From contig NC_053392.1 of the NCBI RefSeq assembly GCF_905171765.1, positions 449,970,722-450,034,721 on the forward strand: a DNA stretch of 64,000 bases. Direction: 5' to 3'. The notes under the pieces are model-generated. The model was not told the origin of the DNA. It did not search any database and worked only from the letters and a program-made list of their open reading frames with translations. The position numbers and the translations under genes are program-made. Positions 23,072-33,747 of the stretch are shown one piece after another. Source of the DNA: Bufo bufo (Eukaryota; Chordata; Amphibia; Anura; Bufonidae). The first letter of the stretch is position 1; each line of letters opens with the position of its first letter.

Positions 23072-24691
23072 CAGTTGCAAGAAAAGTATGTGAACCCTTT
23101 GGAATGATATGGATTTCTGCACAAATTGGTCATAAAATGTGATCTGATCTTCATCTAAGTCACAACAATAGACAATCACAGTCTGCTTAAACTAATAACA
23201 CACAAAGAATTAAATGTTACCATGTTTTTATTGAACACACCATGTAAAAATTCACAGTGCAGGTGGAAAAAGTATGTGAACCCCTAGACTAATGACATCT
23301 CCAAGAGCTAATTGGAGTGAGGTGTCAGCGAACTGGAGTCCAATCAATGAGATAAGATTGGAGGTGTTGGTTACAGCTGCCCTGCCATATAAAAAAACAC
23401 ACACCAGTTCTGGGTTTGCTTTTCACAAGAAGCATTGCCTGATGTGAATGATGCCTCGGATAAAAGAGCTCTCAGAAGACCTACAATTAAGAATTGTTGA
23501 CTTGCATAGAGCTGGAAAGGGTTGGTTATAAAAGTATCTCCAAAAGCCTTGCTGTTCATCAGTCCACGGTAAGACAAATTGTCTATAAATGGAGAAAGTT
23601 CAGCACTGCTGATACTCTCCCTAGGAATGGCCGTCCTGTAAAGATGACTGCAAGAGCACAGCGCAGACTGCTCAATGAGGTGAAGAAGAATCCTAGAGTG
23701 TCAGCTAAAGACTTACAAAAGTCTCTGGCATATGCTAACATCCCTGTTAGCGAATCTATGATACGTAAAACACTAAACAAGAATGGATTTCATGGGAGGA
23801 TACCACAGAGGAAACCACTATTGTCCAAAAAAAATATTGCTGCACGTTTACAGTTTGCACAAGAGCACCTGGATGTTCCACAGCAGTACTGGCAAAATAT
23901 TCTGTGGACAGATGAAACCAAAGTTGAGTTGTTTGGAAGAAACACACAACACTATGTGTGGAGAAAAAGAGGCACAGCACACCAACATCAAAACCTCATC
24001 CCAACTGTGAAGTATGGTGGTGGGGGCATCATGGCTTGGGGCTGCTTTGCTGCGTCAGGGTCTGGACTGATTGCTATCATCGAAGGAAAAATTAATTCCC
24101 AAGTTTATCAAGACATTTTGCAGGAGAACTTAAGGCCATCTGTCCACCAGCTAAAGCTCAACAGAAGATGGGTGTTGCAACAGGACAATGACCCAAAGCA
24201 TAGAAGTACATCAACAACAGAATGGCTTAAACAGAAGAAAATACGCCTTCTGGAGTGGCCCAGTCAGAGTCCTGACCTCAACCCGATTGAGATGCTGTGG
24301 CATGACCTCAAGAAATCGATTCACACCAGACATCCCAAGAATATTGCTGAACTGAAACAGTTCTGTAAAGAGGTCAAGAATTACTCCTGATCGTTGTGCA
24401 CGTCTGATCTGCAACTACAGGAAGCGTTTGGTTGAAGTTATTGCTGCCAAAGGAGGTTCAACCAGTTATTAAATCCAAGGGTTCACATACTTTTTCCACC
24501 TGCACTGTGAATGTTTACATGGTGTGTTCAATAAAAACATGGTAACATTTAATTCTTTGTGTGTTATTAGTTTAAGCAGACTGGGATTGTCTATTGTTGT
24601 GACTTAGATGAAGATCAGATCACATTTTATGACCAATTTGTGCAGAAATCCATATCATTCCAAAGGGTTCACATACTTTTTCTTGCAACTG
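23072..24691 (+). mobile_element. Tc1-like transposon, 1.62 kb
   Basis: Inverted terminal repeats of about 215-225 bp begin CAGTTGCAAG at each end. Each holds two copies of a transposase-site-like repeat (AAAGTATGTGAACCC) at 23081-23100 and 23266-23285, mirrored at 24478-24497 and 24662-24682. This is the IR/DR layout typical of several vertebrate Tc1 families. TA follows on the right; the left has TG, probably a mutated TA. Confidence 0.95.
23451..24472 (+). pseudogene. Tc1 transposase, two frame breaks
   Basis: A DDE transposase that would bind the internal direct repeats and integrate at TA. The start is the ATG at 23451 ([12 protein letters not shown]). A 4-bp duplication near 23522 (GGTTGGTT) throws the frame, and reading resumes as [20 protein letters not shown] in the helix-turn-helix region. 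The catalytic triad is visible as D in LWTDETKVELFG, D in VLQQDNDPKH and E in [11 protein letters not shown], with 34 residues between the last two (DD34E). The glycine-rich KYGGGGIMAWGCF box is intact. A second frame break near 24375 puts the tail ([17 protein letters not shown]) in another frame. Otherwise it is well conserved, so decay is recent. Confidence 0.92.
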
Positions 24692-24693
24692 TA

Positions 24694-25010
24694 TGTGGAA
24701 TCAGGTAATGATGGTGCAAAAGGAGTGCGCTTTTTCTTGATGCTAACATCTACCTGTAATGCTGAGTTCATACTTGAGTTTTTTGGTCAGTTTTGGCCCC
24801 GTGACTGCCCAAATAAGTGAAGTGTGCAGTGATTCTAAGAGTGACGCCTGTCATCTGCATGTCATAGGGACTCACAGTATTATTTCACTACCACAGGAGA
24901 CTTCCTATGAGTGTTACTGCAAGGCACAGTGTTCTACACCACTATAAAAGCTCTCAGCAGCCAGGAAATAGCAATTTTTTAACACGATTCGCCGCAAATA
25001 AATTTGAATC
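24694..25010. other. Interior of the hAT-like element, no gene
   Basis: No domain or repeat recognised. AT-rich AATTCGA-type subterminal sequence of the enclosing element begins near 24985. Confidence 0.3.
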
Positions 25011-25291
25011 GAATTGAATTTTTCCCAAAAATTCGAGAGCGGGCCGAATCGAATTTTTTAAAAATTCGCTCATCTCTACAGGTGAAACTCTAAAAATGTG
25101 AATATTGTGCAAAGTTCATTTAGTTCAGTAATGCAACTTAAAAGGTGAAACTAACACATGAGAGAGACTCATGAGCTAGACTCATTACATGCAAAGCGAG
25201 ATATTTCAAGTCTTTATTTGTTATAATTTGGATGATTATGGCTTACAGCTTATGAAACCCCAAAGTCACAATTTTGAGGTATGGATTAATT

Positions 25292-25836
25292 GACAAAAAC
25301 CAAACAAGTGGAAATAATATATCAAAATGTCATTTATTATAAAATATAAAAGTATGGAAAAACAACAGGATGGTATACAGTGTACGGAGAAGCACAGGGC
25401 CAATAACACCAAGAAAACTACCAGTAAATCTGTGCAATGTAAAGCACAGGTAGGTACGACCAAAAAATCAAAGCGTAAGGCTCAGGGATAACCAGAATAG
25501 TATGACATATGAGGGTCACCCCCAGTAGGGTTATGTACCCAAAGTACAACAGACCAGATCTGGTGAACCGTGAGCCATAACGCACATACACCAAAATACA
25601 TAGGCGCCAAGACAGACCAATAGTAGTAAATCCAACTGATAGGAATCAAATGGCTAGGAAATCAAAAATAGCATGCACCTGAATACAAAGGACCCACTAT
25701 GGATACATACAGAGGTGTCCTATAGGATGTATGGAGCTGTATTAGTGACAGGACGTACCTGAAGACATGGTAGCAAGGTGGATGTCAGACCCTGAGCGCG
25801 AGACCTCGACGCGCGTTTCACCTCAGCGGCTTCGTC
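25292..25836 (-). mobile_element. 545-bp PLE-like insertion with 15-bp TSD
   Basis: Flanked by the perfect direct repeat AGGTATGGATTAATT (25277-25291 and 25837-25851). On the minus strand it starts GACGAAGCCGC, inside a hammerhead-like core, and ends with a TTTATATTTTATAATAAATG stretch and GGTTTTTGTC. It carries no coding domain. The layout suggests a short non-autonomous retroelement derived from a PLE terminal region, mobilised in trans. Confidence 0.75.
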
Positions 25837-25838
25837 AG
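25803..25838 (-). ncRNA. Hammerhead-like motif cut by the insertion boundary
   Basis: On the minus strand: CTGACGA, then A, GCC-GCTGA-GGT as stem II, and GAAAC-GCGC-GTC. The core letters fit CTGANGA and minimal stem III. However, the first two core bases (CT) belong to the target-site duplication, and the 5' strand of stem I is target DNA that does not pair with GAGGTCTC downstream. It should therefore lack a proper stem I. Confidence 0.55.
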
Positions 25839-26072
25839 GTATGGATTAATTAGCTGACTAGAGTGTGACACTTTGAGCCTAGAATATTGAACCTTTTCAC
25901 AAAATTCTAATTTTAAGCTGCATTAATGCAATTCCTTTTAAGTTGCATTACTGAAATAAATGGACTTTTGCACGATATTCAAATTTTTCGAGTTTCACCT
26001 GTAGTGATAATCATTATCACTATTACTGTGGCATGAAACAAGTATTACTAGAGAAGTAATCAACACATTTTA

Positions 26073-26580
26073 GGCTACTTTCATACTAGCATTGTTAGAA
26101 TCCGGCAGGCAGTTCCGTTGCCGGAACTACCTGCCGTCTCCGGCAAACCGTATGCAAAAGGATATCTTTTTTTTCCGGGTCCATTTCATCCGTTATCATC
26201 CGGTTTCAAATGGAATATCCGGTATTTAATTTTTTTTCAAAGATTAAAAGCAAAAATAGCTCCTCCTATATTCCAGTGCAGGCGCAGACCGGAAAACCAG
26301 ATCCGGCGACACAGCAATTTCCAGAACACTTGGTACCGAGCCAGCATTAATACATCTGTATGGAAATTAATGCCGGCTCCGGCAAGTGAGGTATTGTTCT
26401 GCAAATACCGGTCAAATACTGTACAAGGGACGGAACGGAAGACATCCTGATGCATACTGAACGGATTGCTTTCCATTCAGAATGCATTAGGACAAAACTG
26501 ATACTTTTTTTTTCCGGTATTGAGACCCTTCACCGGATTTCAATACCGGAAAAAAAAATAGCGCTAGTGTGAAAGTGCCC
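26073..26580. mobile_element. Harbinger-type MITE, 508 bp
   Basis: Termini GGCTACTTTCATACTAGC and GCTAGTGTGAAAGTGCCC are inverted and flanked by TTA (26070-26072 and 26581-26583). The 3-bp TWA duplication is typical of PIF/Harbinger. The interior is rich in CCGG/TTTCCGG strings with subterminal inverted repeats. No transposase. Confidence 0.85.
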
Positions 26581-26742
26581 TTACTCTAAAGATCTGGTAT
26601 GGACAGGATAGGTATAGTGTAAAATTTTTACTTTATTGATGCTTGCAGTACAAGATTTTTGACTTGTTTGAACCTGTGATCCAGATGTTAGTATACGTCT
26701 AGATCATGGCGACAATAAACATCCTAATTAAGTGCAGAGTAA

Positions 26743-27020
26743 GGGCTCATGCACATGACCGTATGTATTTATTCTGTGTGCATTCCATATTTTACGGAAC
26801 GGTACAGCTGGCCCCTAACAGAACAGTCCTATCCTTGTCCGTAATGCGGACAAAAATAGGGCATGTTCTATTTTTTGGTGGAACAGACATTTGGAAACAG
26901 AATGCACACTGAGTAACTTCTGTTTTTTTGCGGACCCATTGAAATAAATTGTTCCGCATATGGTCAGCGAAAAAAAAGGGAACTAACACGGAAAGAAAAT
27001 ACATTTGTGTGCATGAGCCC
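26743..27020. mobile_element. Harbinger-type MITE, 278 bp
   Basis: Termini GGGCTCATGCACATGACC and TGTGTGCATGAGCCC are flanked by TAA on both sides (26740-26742 and 27021-27023). Same family type as the copy in the L1 ORF1 at 29740-30055. No coding. Confidence 0.88.
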
Positions 27021-27023
27021 TAA

Positions 27024-27386
27024 GGATTAGCAAATCGGGCCTGAATGAACTGAGTTCGTTATTTCATAAAAATGTGGACAACCAAAGAATCCAAAAATTT
27101 TGATTTGTTTCAGATGAATCACATATAACAGCGTGCAGCACCATTTTACTATCCATGTTGGTGGGCACAACCACAAGGGAGGAAGAAGGATGGTCACATC
27201 ACACTGGGAGGAAGTAGAGAGGAGGGCTCGCAATGATTGCTTCAAAGGCTGACATACAGTCTGGATCAGCCAATCGGGGGGAAGCAGGAGATGCCTGTGC
27301 AGAACGAGCAGAACGTTATTCTGCTTTGTACTTGCAACCTGGCTGTGCAACTAGGCTGTGGCTCTGTCACTGCGGACTGATATACT
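27024..27386. other. Unassigned, no gene seen
   Basis: No domain, paired terminus or tandem unit recognised between the MITE and the CR1 fragment. Confidence 0.3.
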
Positions 27387-28240
27387 AAGTTAGGAACAGT
27401 AATTGTGCGTGAGGATGGTGAGGATGTGGAAACCTTATGGGTGGAAGTTCAAAGGGATATAAACACAGAAAAAATAATACTTGGTGTAATCTATAGACCC
27501 CCTAAAATCACAGAAGAGATAGAAACGCAACTGTATAACCAAATAGAGTGGGCGGCACAGGCTGGTACAGTAGTCATAATGGGAGATTTTAACTTCCTAG
27601 ACATTGACTGGGGTCATGGTTCTGCCTCAACTGCAAAGGGGAGAAAATGCCTCAACTTGCTGCAGGACCACTTTATGGGCCAGTTTGTAAAAGCTCCCAA
27701 TAGGGGCGATGCTCTTTTGGATCTGGTAATTTCTAATGATGCAGAGCTTGTTGGTAATGTTACTGTTCGAGAAACACTATGTAATAGTGACCACAATATA
27801 AGTATATTCCCCCTAAACTAGAAGAGGCAAACTCTGTCGGCCAGAGCAAAGACACTGAATTTCAAAAAGGCTAATTTCCCTGGGTTGAGGGCAGAATTTC
27901 AGGGCATAGACTGGGAGCAGCTACTGTCACATAATAATACAGAGGATAAATGGGAGAGCTTTAAATCCACATTGAGTAATTGCACTAAAGAATTTATCCC
28001 TTTAGGTAACAAGTATAAACGGCTTAAATGAAACCCCCATTGCTTAAAGCTACTGTAAAAAGAGCAATAAAAGACAAAAAGCGGGCATTTAAAAATACAA
28101 ATCTCAGGGGTCAGCTGTATTGTTTGAAGATTACAAAGGGCTTAATAAAATCAGCAAAAAAGGAGATAAAATTAGCAAAGATACAAAACGAACAGGAGGA
28201 GAAGGCGTACTTCTCGGCAGCTCCTACGAACAAGATAAAA
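27387..28240 (+). pseudogene. CR1-like LINE fragment (endonuclease region)
   Basis: Part of a non-LTR retrotransposon ORF2. It reads VEVQRDINTEKIILGVIYRPP, then the endonuclease motif VVIMGDFNFLDIDWG, LLDLVISNDAELVGNVTV and the SDHN catalytic segment. A stop follows at about 27821, and reading continues with KRQTLSARAKTLNFKKANF and a Lys-rich linker to about 28235. The YRPP, MGDFN and SDH motifs place it in the CR1/L2-like apurinic-type endonuclease group. It is truncated on both sides, as no earlier endonuclease residues and no reverse transcriptase are present. The L1-like 5' region begins where it stops. Confidence 0.8.
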
Positions 28241-29237
28241 TCAAACTCTATCTGGCTTCCAGAGTGCTGCTGGAGCTTACATGATCTGCTACCAACTCAC
28301 AGAATAGCATATCCTACAAACTGAACCCTGACTGAAGCTCCTCGGACCGAAAAATCAGAAATTACGGCCGCGGCCTAATCGAGCCTTGGAATCCCCAACC
28401 TCGAGTGACAGAGGAACACCGCGCGCAAGGAAGCGGAGATCTCAGGGGTCTGACCTGAATCATTACTGACCGCATCCCGTCCCTAACAACCAGCATACCC
28501 GGGTCTTTATACACCGACCACTAGATCTGAGCATACCTGCATCGGCAAACTTCTGCTCGGAAGGTCAGGAGTTAAAAGAGCGGATACCGGAATACAGCAG
28601 GGAGTGGTGTTGGACTGCGGACGACTGGTGGGTATAGAAATCAAGTCCCGGTGAGTCATACTTTCCATCTCCATAGCAGACAAACTCCCTGTCTGGCAGC
28701 GCCGCTGACACTAAGATCGGGCCGTATAGGCCTCAAGAAAGTTACCCACCATATTAGTGGTCACTGCCCCAGCTTCCACAGCGGGAGTTTATTCAGATAT
28801 ATCCCCCCGCAGAATCCCTGAAAGTGGGACTTGCACATATCGACAGTTCAAAGCCCTCCTGAGAGGTGCCTCAGCTTAACTGAGAGGCACCATCAGGGTT
28901 AATACCTTCTGAAACACGAGGCATCGTGGACACCGCTCTGCAGACCCTGCAGATTCACCCTCTGAAGGCACATATCTCCATTCTTCGCAAGACAGCTGTA
29001 TATGAAGGCTTTGCCTTAATGTTTTAAAAAGGAACTCTAACAACATCACTTGGAGTTCTGCTGCTTAACTCAAATATTTAAAGGGCCAGTGTTCGAATTC
29101 TTTTTTAGCTCAACCACCAAGCGGCCTCAACACCTATAATTCACAGCATTGCACAAGGCTACAATATGCTTTATTAAACTCTACTAGTCCAGTTCAGAAG
29201 GGCCAGCAAGGAGAGGGGCCTGAAAACCCTCATTCAG

Positions 29238-30510
29238 TTGCTCACACAGAATGAACTTTCCAAAGAAGTGATGGTTAAAATCGGTTCACAAAAGTCCAAT
29301 AGCTCTGCCCCTCAGCGTCAAACTGGATCTCTTGATGCTTACATACAGAAGGGCAGGTCGCAAAACACAAGCAAGTTTGTTCACCCACTCTGCGACCGTC
29401 CAAACAAAAACGTAGAAACAGAACACTCATCAAACGCACTAGATATGGAGAGCGACATTGAAGATTCCCCTGATGATAGAGGCCTTCCTATATCAAGATC
29501 CTTTTTTAGCAAGGCTCTCACAAAAGCCCTAGAACCAGTGGTCAAAGAACTGCAAGACATTAAACAAGACATGAAAAGTATTCGAGGCAGAGTGGAACTA
29601 GAATCTACACAATCCCAACTGATATCCTATACTGAAGCTACATCCACAGCTCTCACGTCTTGCCAGAAACACATGAACAAATTGGTAAATTGGATGGAAG
29701 ACCAAGAAAACAGAGCGAGAAGAAATAATCTACGCTTAAGGCTACATGCACACGACCATATGTGTTTTACGGTCCGCAAATTGCAGATCCGCAAAAAAAA
29801 CTGATGACGTTCCGTATGGCATCCGTTTTTTGGGCGGATCCATTGTAATAATGCCTATCCTTGTCCGCAAACTAGGAAAAAATAGGACATGCACCATTTT
29901 TTTTGCGGAGCAACGGAACGGACATACTGATGCGGACAGCACACGGTGTGCTGTCCGCGTTTTTTGCGGACCCATTGAAATGAATGGATCCGCATCCTAT
30001 CCGCAAAAAAAACGGAACGGACACGGAAACAAAATACGTTCGTGTGCATGAGGCCTAAAAGGAATACCAGAATCTATACAAGCTGAGGCCTTACCAGACA
30101 CCGTTAAACAGATTTTCATCTCAATACTCGGAGACTCTTATCCTCTATAAATTAATATTGAAAGAGCGCACAGGTCCCTTAAGGCCAAGCCTAGACCAAC
30201 TTAGCCTCCCAGAGATGTTATTTGCAGTCTGTTCCATTCCAAAATCAGAGATGATATCCTACACACGGCCAGAAACAATCCACCTACCCCAGTGGAAGAT
30301 TCAGAGGTCACTATTTATCAAGACCTAGCTAGGATCACTCTCTCCAAAAGAAATATCCTGAGACCTTTGACAGAAATACTCCGTCGCAAGAACATCCCTT
30401 ACAGGTGGATCTTTCCCTTCGGGCTATCATTAACAGTGGAAAAGATACACACTGAGAGACCACGCAGAACTACCAGAACTCCTATAGCTGTTAAAGATCA
30501 AAGACCTTGA
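29238..30510 (+). pseudogene. L1-like ORF1 protein, split by a MITE
   Basis: An L1 ORF1-type RNA-binding protein that would coat LINE RNA in trimeric particles. The N-terminal ~85 residues are low complexity. From about residue 85 to 165 there is a coiled coil (EPVVKELQDIKQDMKSIRGR), leading into NWMEDQENRARRNNLRLR. The Harbinger MITE at 29740-30055 interrupts the next codon. The reading then resumes KGIPESIQAEALP with the RRM-like and C-terminal domains (ERAHRSLKAKPRP, PRDVICSLFHSKIRDDIL, ITLSKRNILRPLTEILRR, YRWIFPFGLSL). Additional stops lie near 30150 and 30200. The start at 29238 is the first Met with continuous downstream coding. Confidence 0.85.
29740..30055. mobile_element. Harbinger-type MITE inside L1 ORF1
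   Basis: Termini GGCTACATGCACACGACC and CGTGTGCATGAGGCC, with TAA duplicated (29737-29739 and 30056-30058). Removing the MITE and one TAA restores the codon phase of ORF1 across the conserved RLRLKGIPES stretch, which fixes the insertion point. The interior has long inverted strings (TTTTTGCGGACCCATTGAAA). No transposase. Confidence 0.9.
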
Positions 30511-31222
30511 CATCCCAGAATGGTCACCAATACAAGATCTTGACTCCATGCCCACCATAACTCTACCACCTCCGTGGGAAACTGTAGGTGAAGAGAAAAG
30601 AAATAAAGCACGCAGACGCCACAAAAAACAGTCCCACGGAAGAACGGAGGAAGACTTCACCTAACTCACCTACCAGTGTACTGATTTAAAGTTAATTCCC
30701 TCCTCAGGGGATATTCTCTAAGTTTGTTCTGTTGTTGTGAGTAAATCTTTGTATGTATAAATGCAGTTGGGGGCGGACCGGGCTCGGTTCAGGAGCCTAC
30801 TTAAAGAGCCATAGCTAACTCTTTCTTCTTTGTTGGGCTCCGACAGGCCTTAGGACCGACTCCAACCCACCACCAACATTGATATTGACAGACAGGAGCA
30901 GGTTTACCTGCTCTTCCTTCGCCTTTTCTGGCTTACCCTGTCTGACAACCCTCTCCAATATAAAAGAAATAACTACCTCCAGATTTGGCCCTGAGGTTAA
31001 CTGGACGACCTAGATTGTCTAAATGCTTGCATTACAGCTCATTGGGCTGCATTGTTACCTTTACTACTTAATCTGTTATGTTGTTATATATTACAATTTG
31101 ACACAACCACTCCCCCTCTCCCCCCCACCATACCATCAGCACACTAGCAGATGACGCTACGCTTAGACATCCTTTACGCATTCATCCAGACAAAATGATA
31201 CGAACCTTCCCAAACCTCAGTC

Positions 31223-32265
31223 ATGACCAAATATAGGTTAATCACCTATAATGTGAGAGGCCTTAATTCAGCAGTCAAAAGAAGTCACATACTTCATCAA
31301 TTTAAAAAAGATAGAGCTGACGTACTTCTACTACAAGAAACGCACTTACAAGAATCAAAGACCCCTTCCTTTCATCGACACTACTTTAATCAATGGTTCC
31401 ATTCCCATACAAACATTAAAAACTCTAAAGGAGTGTCTATTGCCATAGCCAAGCACTTATCATTTGAAAAACTAGATGTGTATTCAGATCCAGATGGTAG
31501 AGTACTAATTTTGATAGGGAAACTAAATGGCTCCTTGGTTACAATTGCCAACCTATATGCGCCTAACACAAAACAGCCATCCTGGATCCGAACCACGATG
31601 ACCTTAATTGACAGTTTACGGAAGGGGGAGCTAATTGTTGGAGGCGACCTAAACGTGGCCCTAGACCCGCTAATAGACACCTCCTCAGGGAAGTCCTCCA
31701 TCTCATACTCTGCACTTAAGCACATAAAGAATTCAATACAGTTACTCTCCCTTACAGATACTTGGCGTTTTGCACACCCGTCTGGAAAAGACTACACTCT
31801 CCATTTCACCTCCCATAACTCATATCACAGGATCGACTACTTTTTTCTCCACTAGACCTCACTAAACAAAATACAATCAGTTGACTTTAGATCAAGTGTT
31901 CACTCAGACCACTTTCCTGTTGAACTTGTCTTAGAACTATCAGAACATAGGTTTTCTAAATCCCCATGGCGACTAAATAAAACCCTGCTATCTATGCCAG
32001 ACATACACACTAAAATTCAGAAATCTATTGAGTGCGTTTTTCCTACTAAATTCGAACACAGAAGTCTCCACCCCCATGGTATGGGAGGCACATAAGGCAA
32101 CGCTAAGGAGAGAGCTCATCTCATTAGGCACATACCTGAAAAAACAAAGACTCGAAAATACAGCTTTTACAACTCGAGATTAGTAAAATGGAGAAACTAC
32201 ATAAACAGTCTCTAGCCATCTCACATCTACAATAACTCACACTGGCACGACAACAGTTACGAGAC
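31223..32265 (+). pseudogene. L1-like ORF2, endonuclease part
   Basis: Apurinic-type endonuclease that nicks target DNA for target-primed reverse transcription. Visible motifs are LITYNVRGLNS (Asn), LLLQETHL (Glu), SKGVSIAIAK, LYAPN, GGDLNVALDPLID, and RIDYFFLH ending at a TAG at 31855. The same frame continues past the stop with the catalytic SDHFPVELVL near 31905. Further stops follow at about 32091 and 32180. It ends at the hAT/piggyBac junction, before any reverse transcriptase motif. The start is the first Met immediately before the first conserved motif. Confidence 0.85.
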
Positions 32266-32554
32266 ATTTTAACTAGAGTTGAGCGTACACCTGGATGTTC
32301 GGGTTCGGCCGAACTTCGTAAAAAGGTTTGAGTTCGGGACCCGAACTTGAACCGAACTTGACCCCGAACCCGAACCCTATTGAAGTCAATGTGGACCCGA
32401 ACTTTTGAGCACTAAAATGGCTGTAAAAAATGTCATGGAAAGGGCTAGAGGGCTGCAAATGTCGTCAAAATGTGGTTAAGAGCATGGCAAGTGCTCTGCA
32501 AACAAATGTGGATATGGAAATGACTTAAAATAACATAAAATACGTAAAAATAAT

Positions 32555-32806
32555 AACGGCTACCATATACTTCAGGGAGTGTAGGTTACACAGCAGGCCC
32601 ACTCCACGACACCACTGGCGCCAAATGGCTACCAAGGACTGCAGTGAGAGTCCACAAACTATCTCACTCCTGGTGCCATGGCATGGCACCAGGAGTGAGA
32701 TAGTTTGTGGACTCTCACTGCAGTCCTTGGTAGCCATTTGGCGCCGGTGGTATCGTGGAGTGGGCCTGCTGTGTAACCTACACTCCCTGAAGTATATGGT
32801 AGCCGT
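32555..32806. repeat. 252-bp palindrome near the hAT-1 left end
   Basis: Arms of ~126 bp with only about two mismatches by eye, centred on GCCATGGCATGGC near 32681. The outer bases read ACGGCTACCATATACTTCAG and return as its complement. Just outside, at 32820-32910, a ~70-bp unit (GGCACCTAACAGGTA, ACTCCCTGAAGTGTATGGTA) is duplicated. The matching region of hAT-2 lacks the palindrome, so it was inserted or generated in hAT-1. Confidence 0.88.
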
Positions 32807-33149
32807 CATGGCACCTAACAGGTAAAATTTAGCATAGGAATGTGGAACCTATACTCCCTGAAGTGTATGGTAGCCGTCATGGCACCTAACAGGTAGAATT
32901 TAGTGTAGGAACCAGTCTAACAGAGATCGCCTTGACGCTCGGCAGACGGGCTCAAATAATTTTGTACAAAACTATTTGCCAAGTATCTCGCACTTATAGT
33001 GTAGCACTTGTTATTATTATGCAATTTTGTACTCTATATTGCAGTTTATTGTCGCATTGCATGTTTCTGTCTTTCAATGTTGTTCCCTGCCATAGCAATG
33101 TGCTTCTGCGGTTTGGTATGTGCTGACTGACCCCCTTTTTAGTTTTTTC

Positions 33150-33500
33150 TAGGTAGAGGAGGGGTATATTACACCCACAAATTGGTGAATTTGACCCTAA
33201 AATGTAACTGACAAATGTTTTTCTTTTTTTTACCGGTCTAGTAGGTATAGCAGTAGTACTTCACACCAAAAAATTGCTGAATTTCACCAGAAAATGTAAC
33301 TGACAATTTTTTTCTTTTTTTTGTTAATCGGCCTACTAGGTATAGCAGTGGTACTATACACCCAAAAATTGGTGAATTTTTACCTTAAAATGTTAATGAC
33401 AATTTTTTATTTGTTTTTTTTACAGGCCTACTAGGTATAGCAGTGGTACTATACACCCAAAAATTGGTGAATTTCACCAGAAAATGTAAATGACAAAGTA
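33150..33500. repeat. Subterminal tandem repeat, four ~90-bp units
   Basis: Units contain CTACTAGGTATAGCAGTGGT, ACTATACACCCAAAAATTGG and TGAATTTCACCAGAAAATGT. The same block is present in hAT-2 at about 60310-60650, so it is a conserved part of the element between transposase gene and TIR. Repeats in such positions are often transposase-binding sites; that role is inferred here. Confidence 0.85.
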
Positions 33501-33747
33501 GTGAAATGCTAAAATTTTTATTTATGAGGTGGAGTTCCATATGGAGTAGGAGTTTGGGGAGGCGGTGGACGTAGTGGAGTAGGTGGAAGCGGCGGTGGAG
33601 GAGGACGAGATGGCCAACACAGGTTTTTGGTTTTATTTAATTTTGTAAAATTAAGGTACACTCCAAAAGAGTGTGAAATATCCAAAATACAAACATGAGC
33701 AATTGCGCTGCAGTATAACAATGGCTGCTTAGTGCCGGTATACATGT

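Larger units (their letters stand above)
17912..25078. mobile_element. Non-autonomous hAT-like element, 7.2 kb
   Basis: Left terminus TAGAGATGGGCGAATCG; right terminus on the minus strand TAGAGATGAGCGAATTT. Left flank GTAATAAT (17904-17911) matches GTGATAAT (26004-26011) at seven of eight bases, once the mariner MITE inserted at its right tip is set aside. That gives an 8-bp hAT-type TSD. The interior has no hAT transposase. It holds a minisatellite (18495-20250), a palindromic element (20256-21648), a second minisatellite (22210-22580) and a Tc1 copy (23072-24691). Both ends carry AATTCGA/TTCGAAT-rich subterminal strings. Confidence 0.75.
25079..26001. mobile_element. mariner-type MITE split by a PLE-like insert
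   Basis: Termini CAGGTGAAACTC and GAGTTTCACCTG are flanked by TA on both sides (25077-25078 and 26002-26003). Inner strings ATTTAGTTCAGTAATGCAAC and GTTGCATTACTGAAATAAAT are also inverted. Removing the 545-bp insert at 25292-25836 and one copy of its 15-bp TSD leaves a MITE of about 360 bp. It is inserted exactly at the right tip of the 7.2-kb hAT-like element. Confidence 0.88.
28241..32273 (+). mobile_element. L1-like LINE, 5' part
   Basis: 5' untranslated region (about 28241-29237, no domain), ORF1 (29238-30510), an inter-ORF spacer (30511-31222) and the start of ORF2 (31223-32265). The organisation and ORF1 type match the L1/Tx1 group found in frogs. At 32266 it meets the hAT-1 TSD and the piggyBac. 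Its continuation is at 57736-59112, with reverse transcriptase sequence missing between. The 5' boundary is inferred from the end of the CR1 fragment. Confidence 0.75.
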
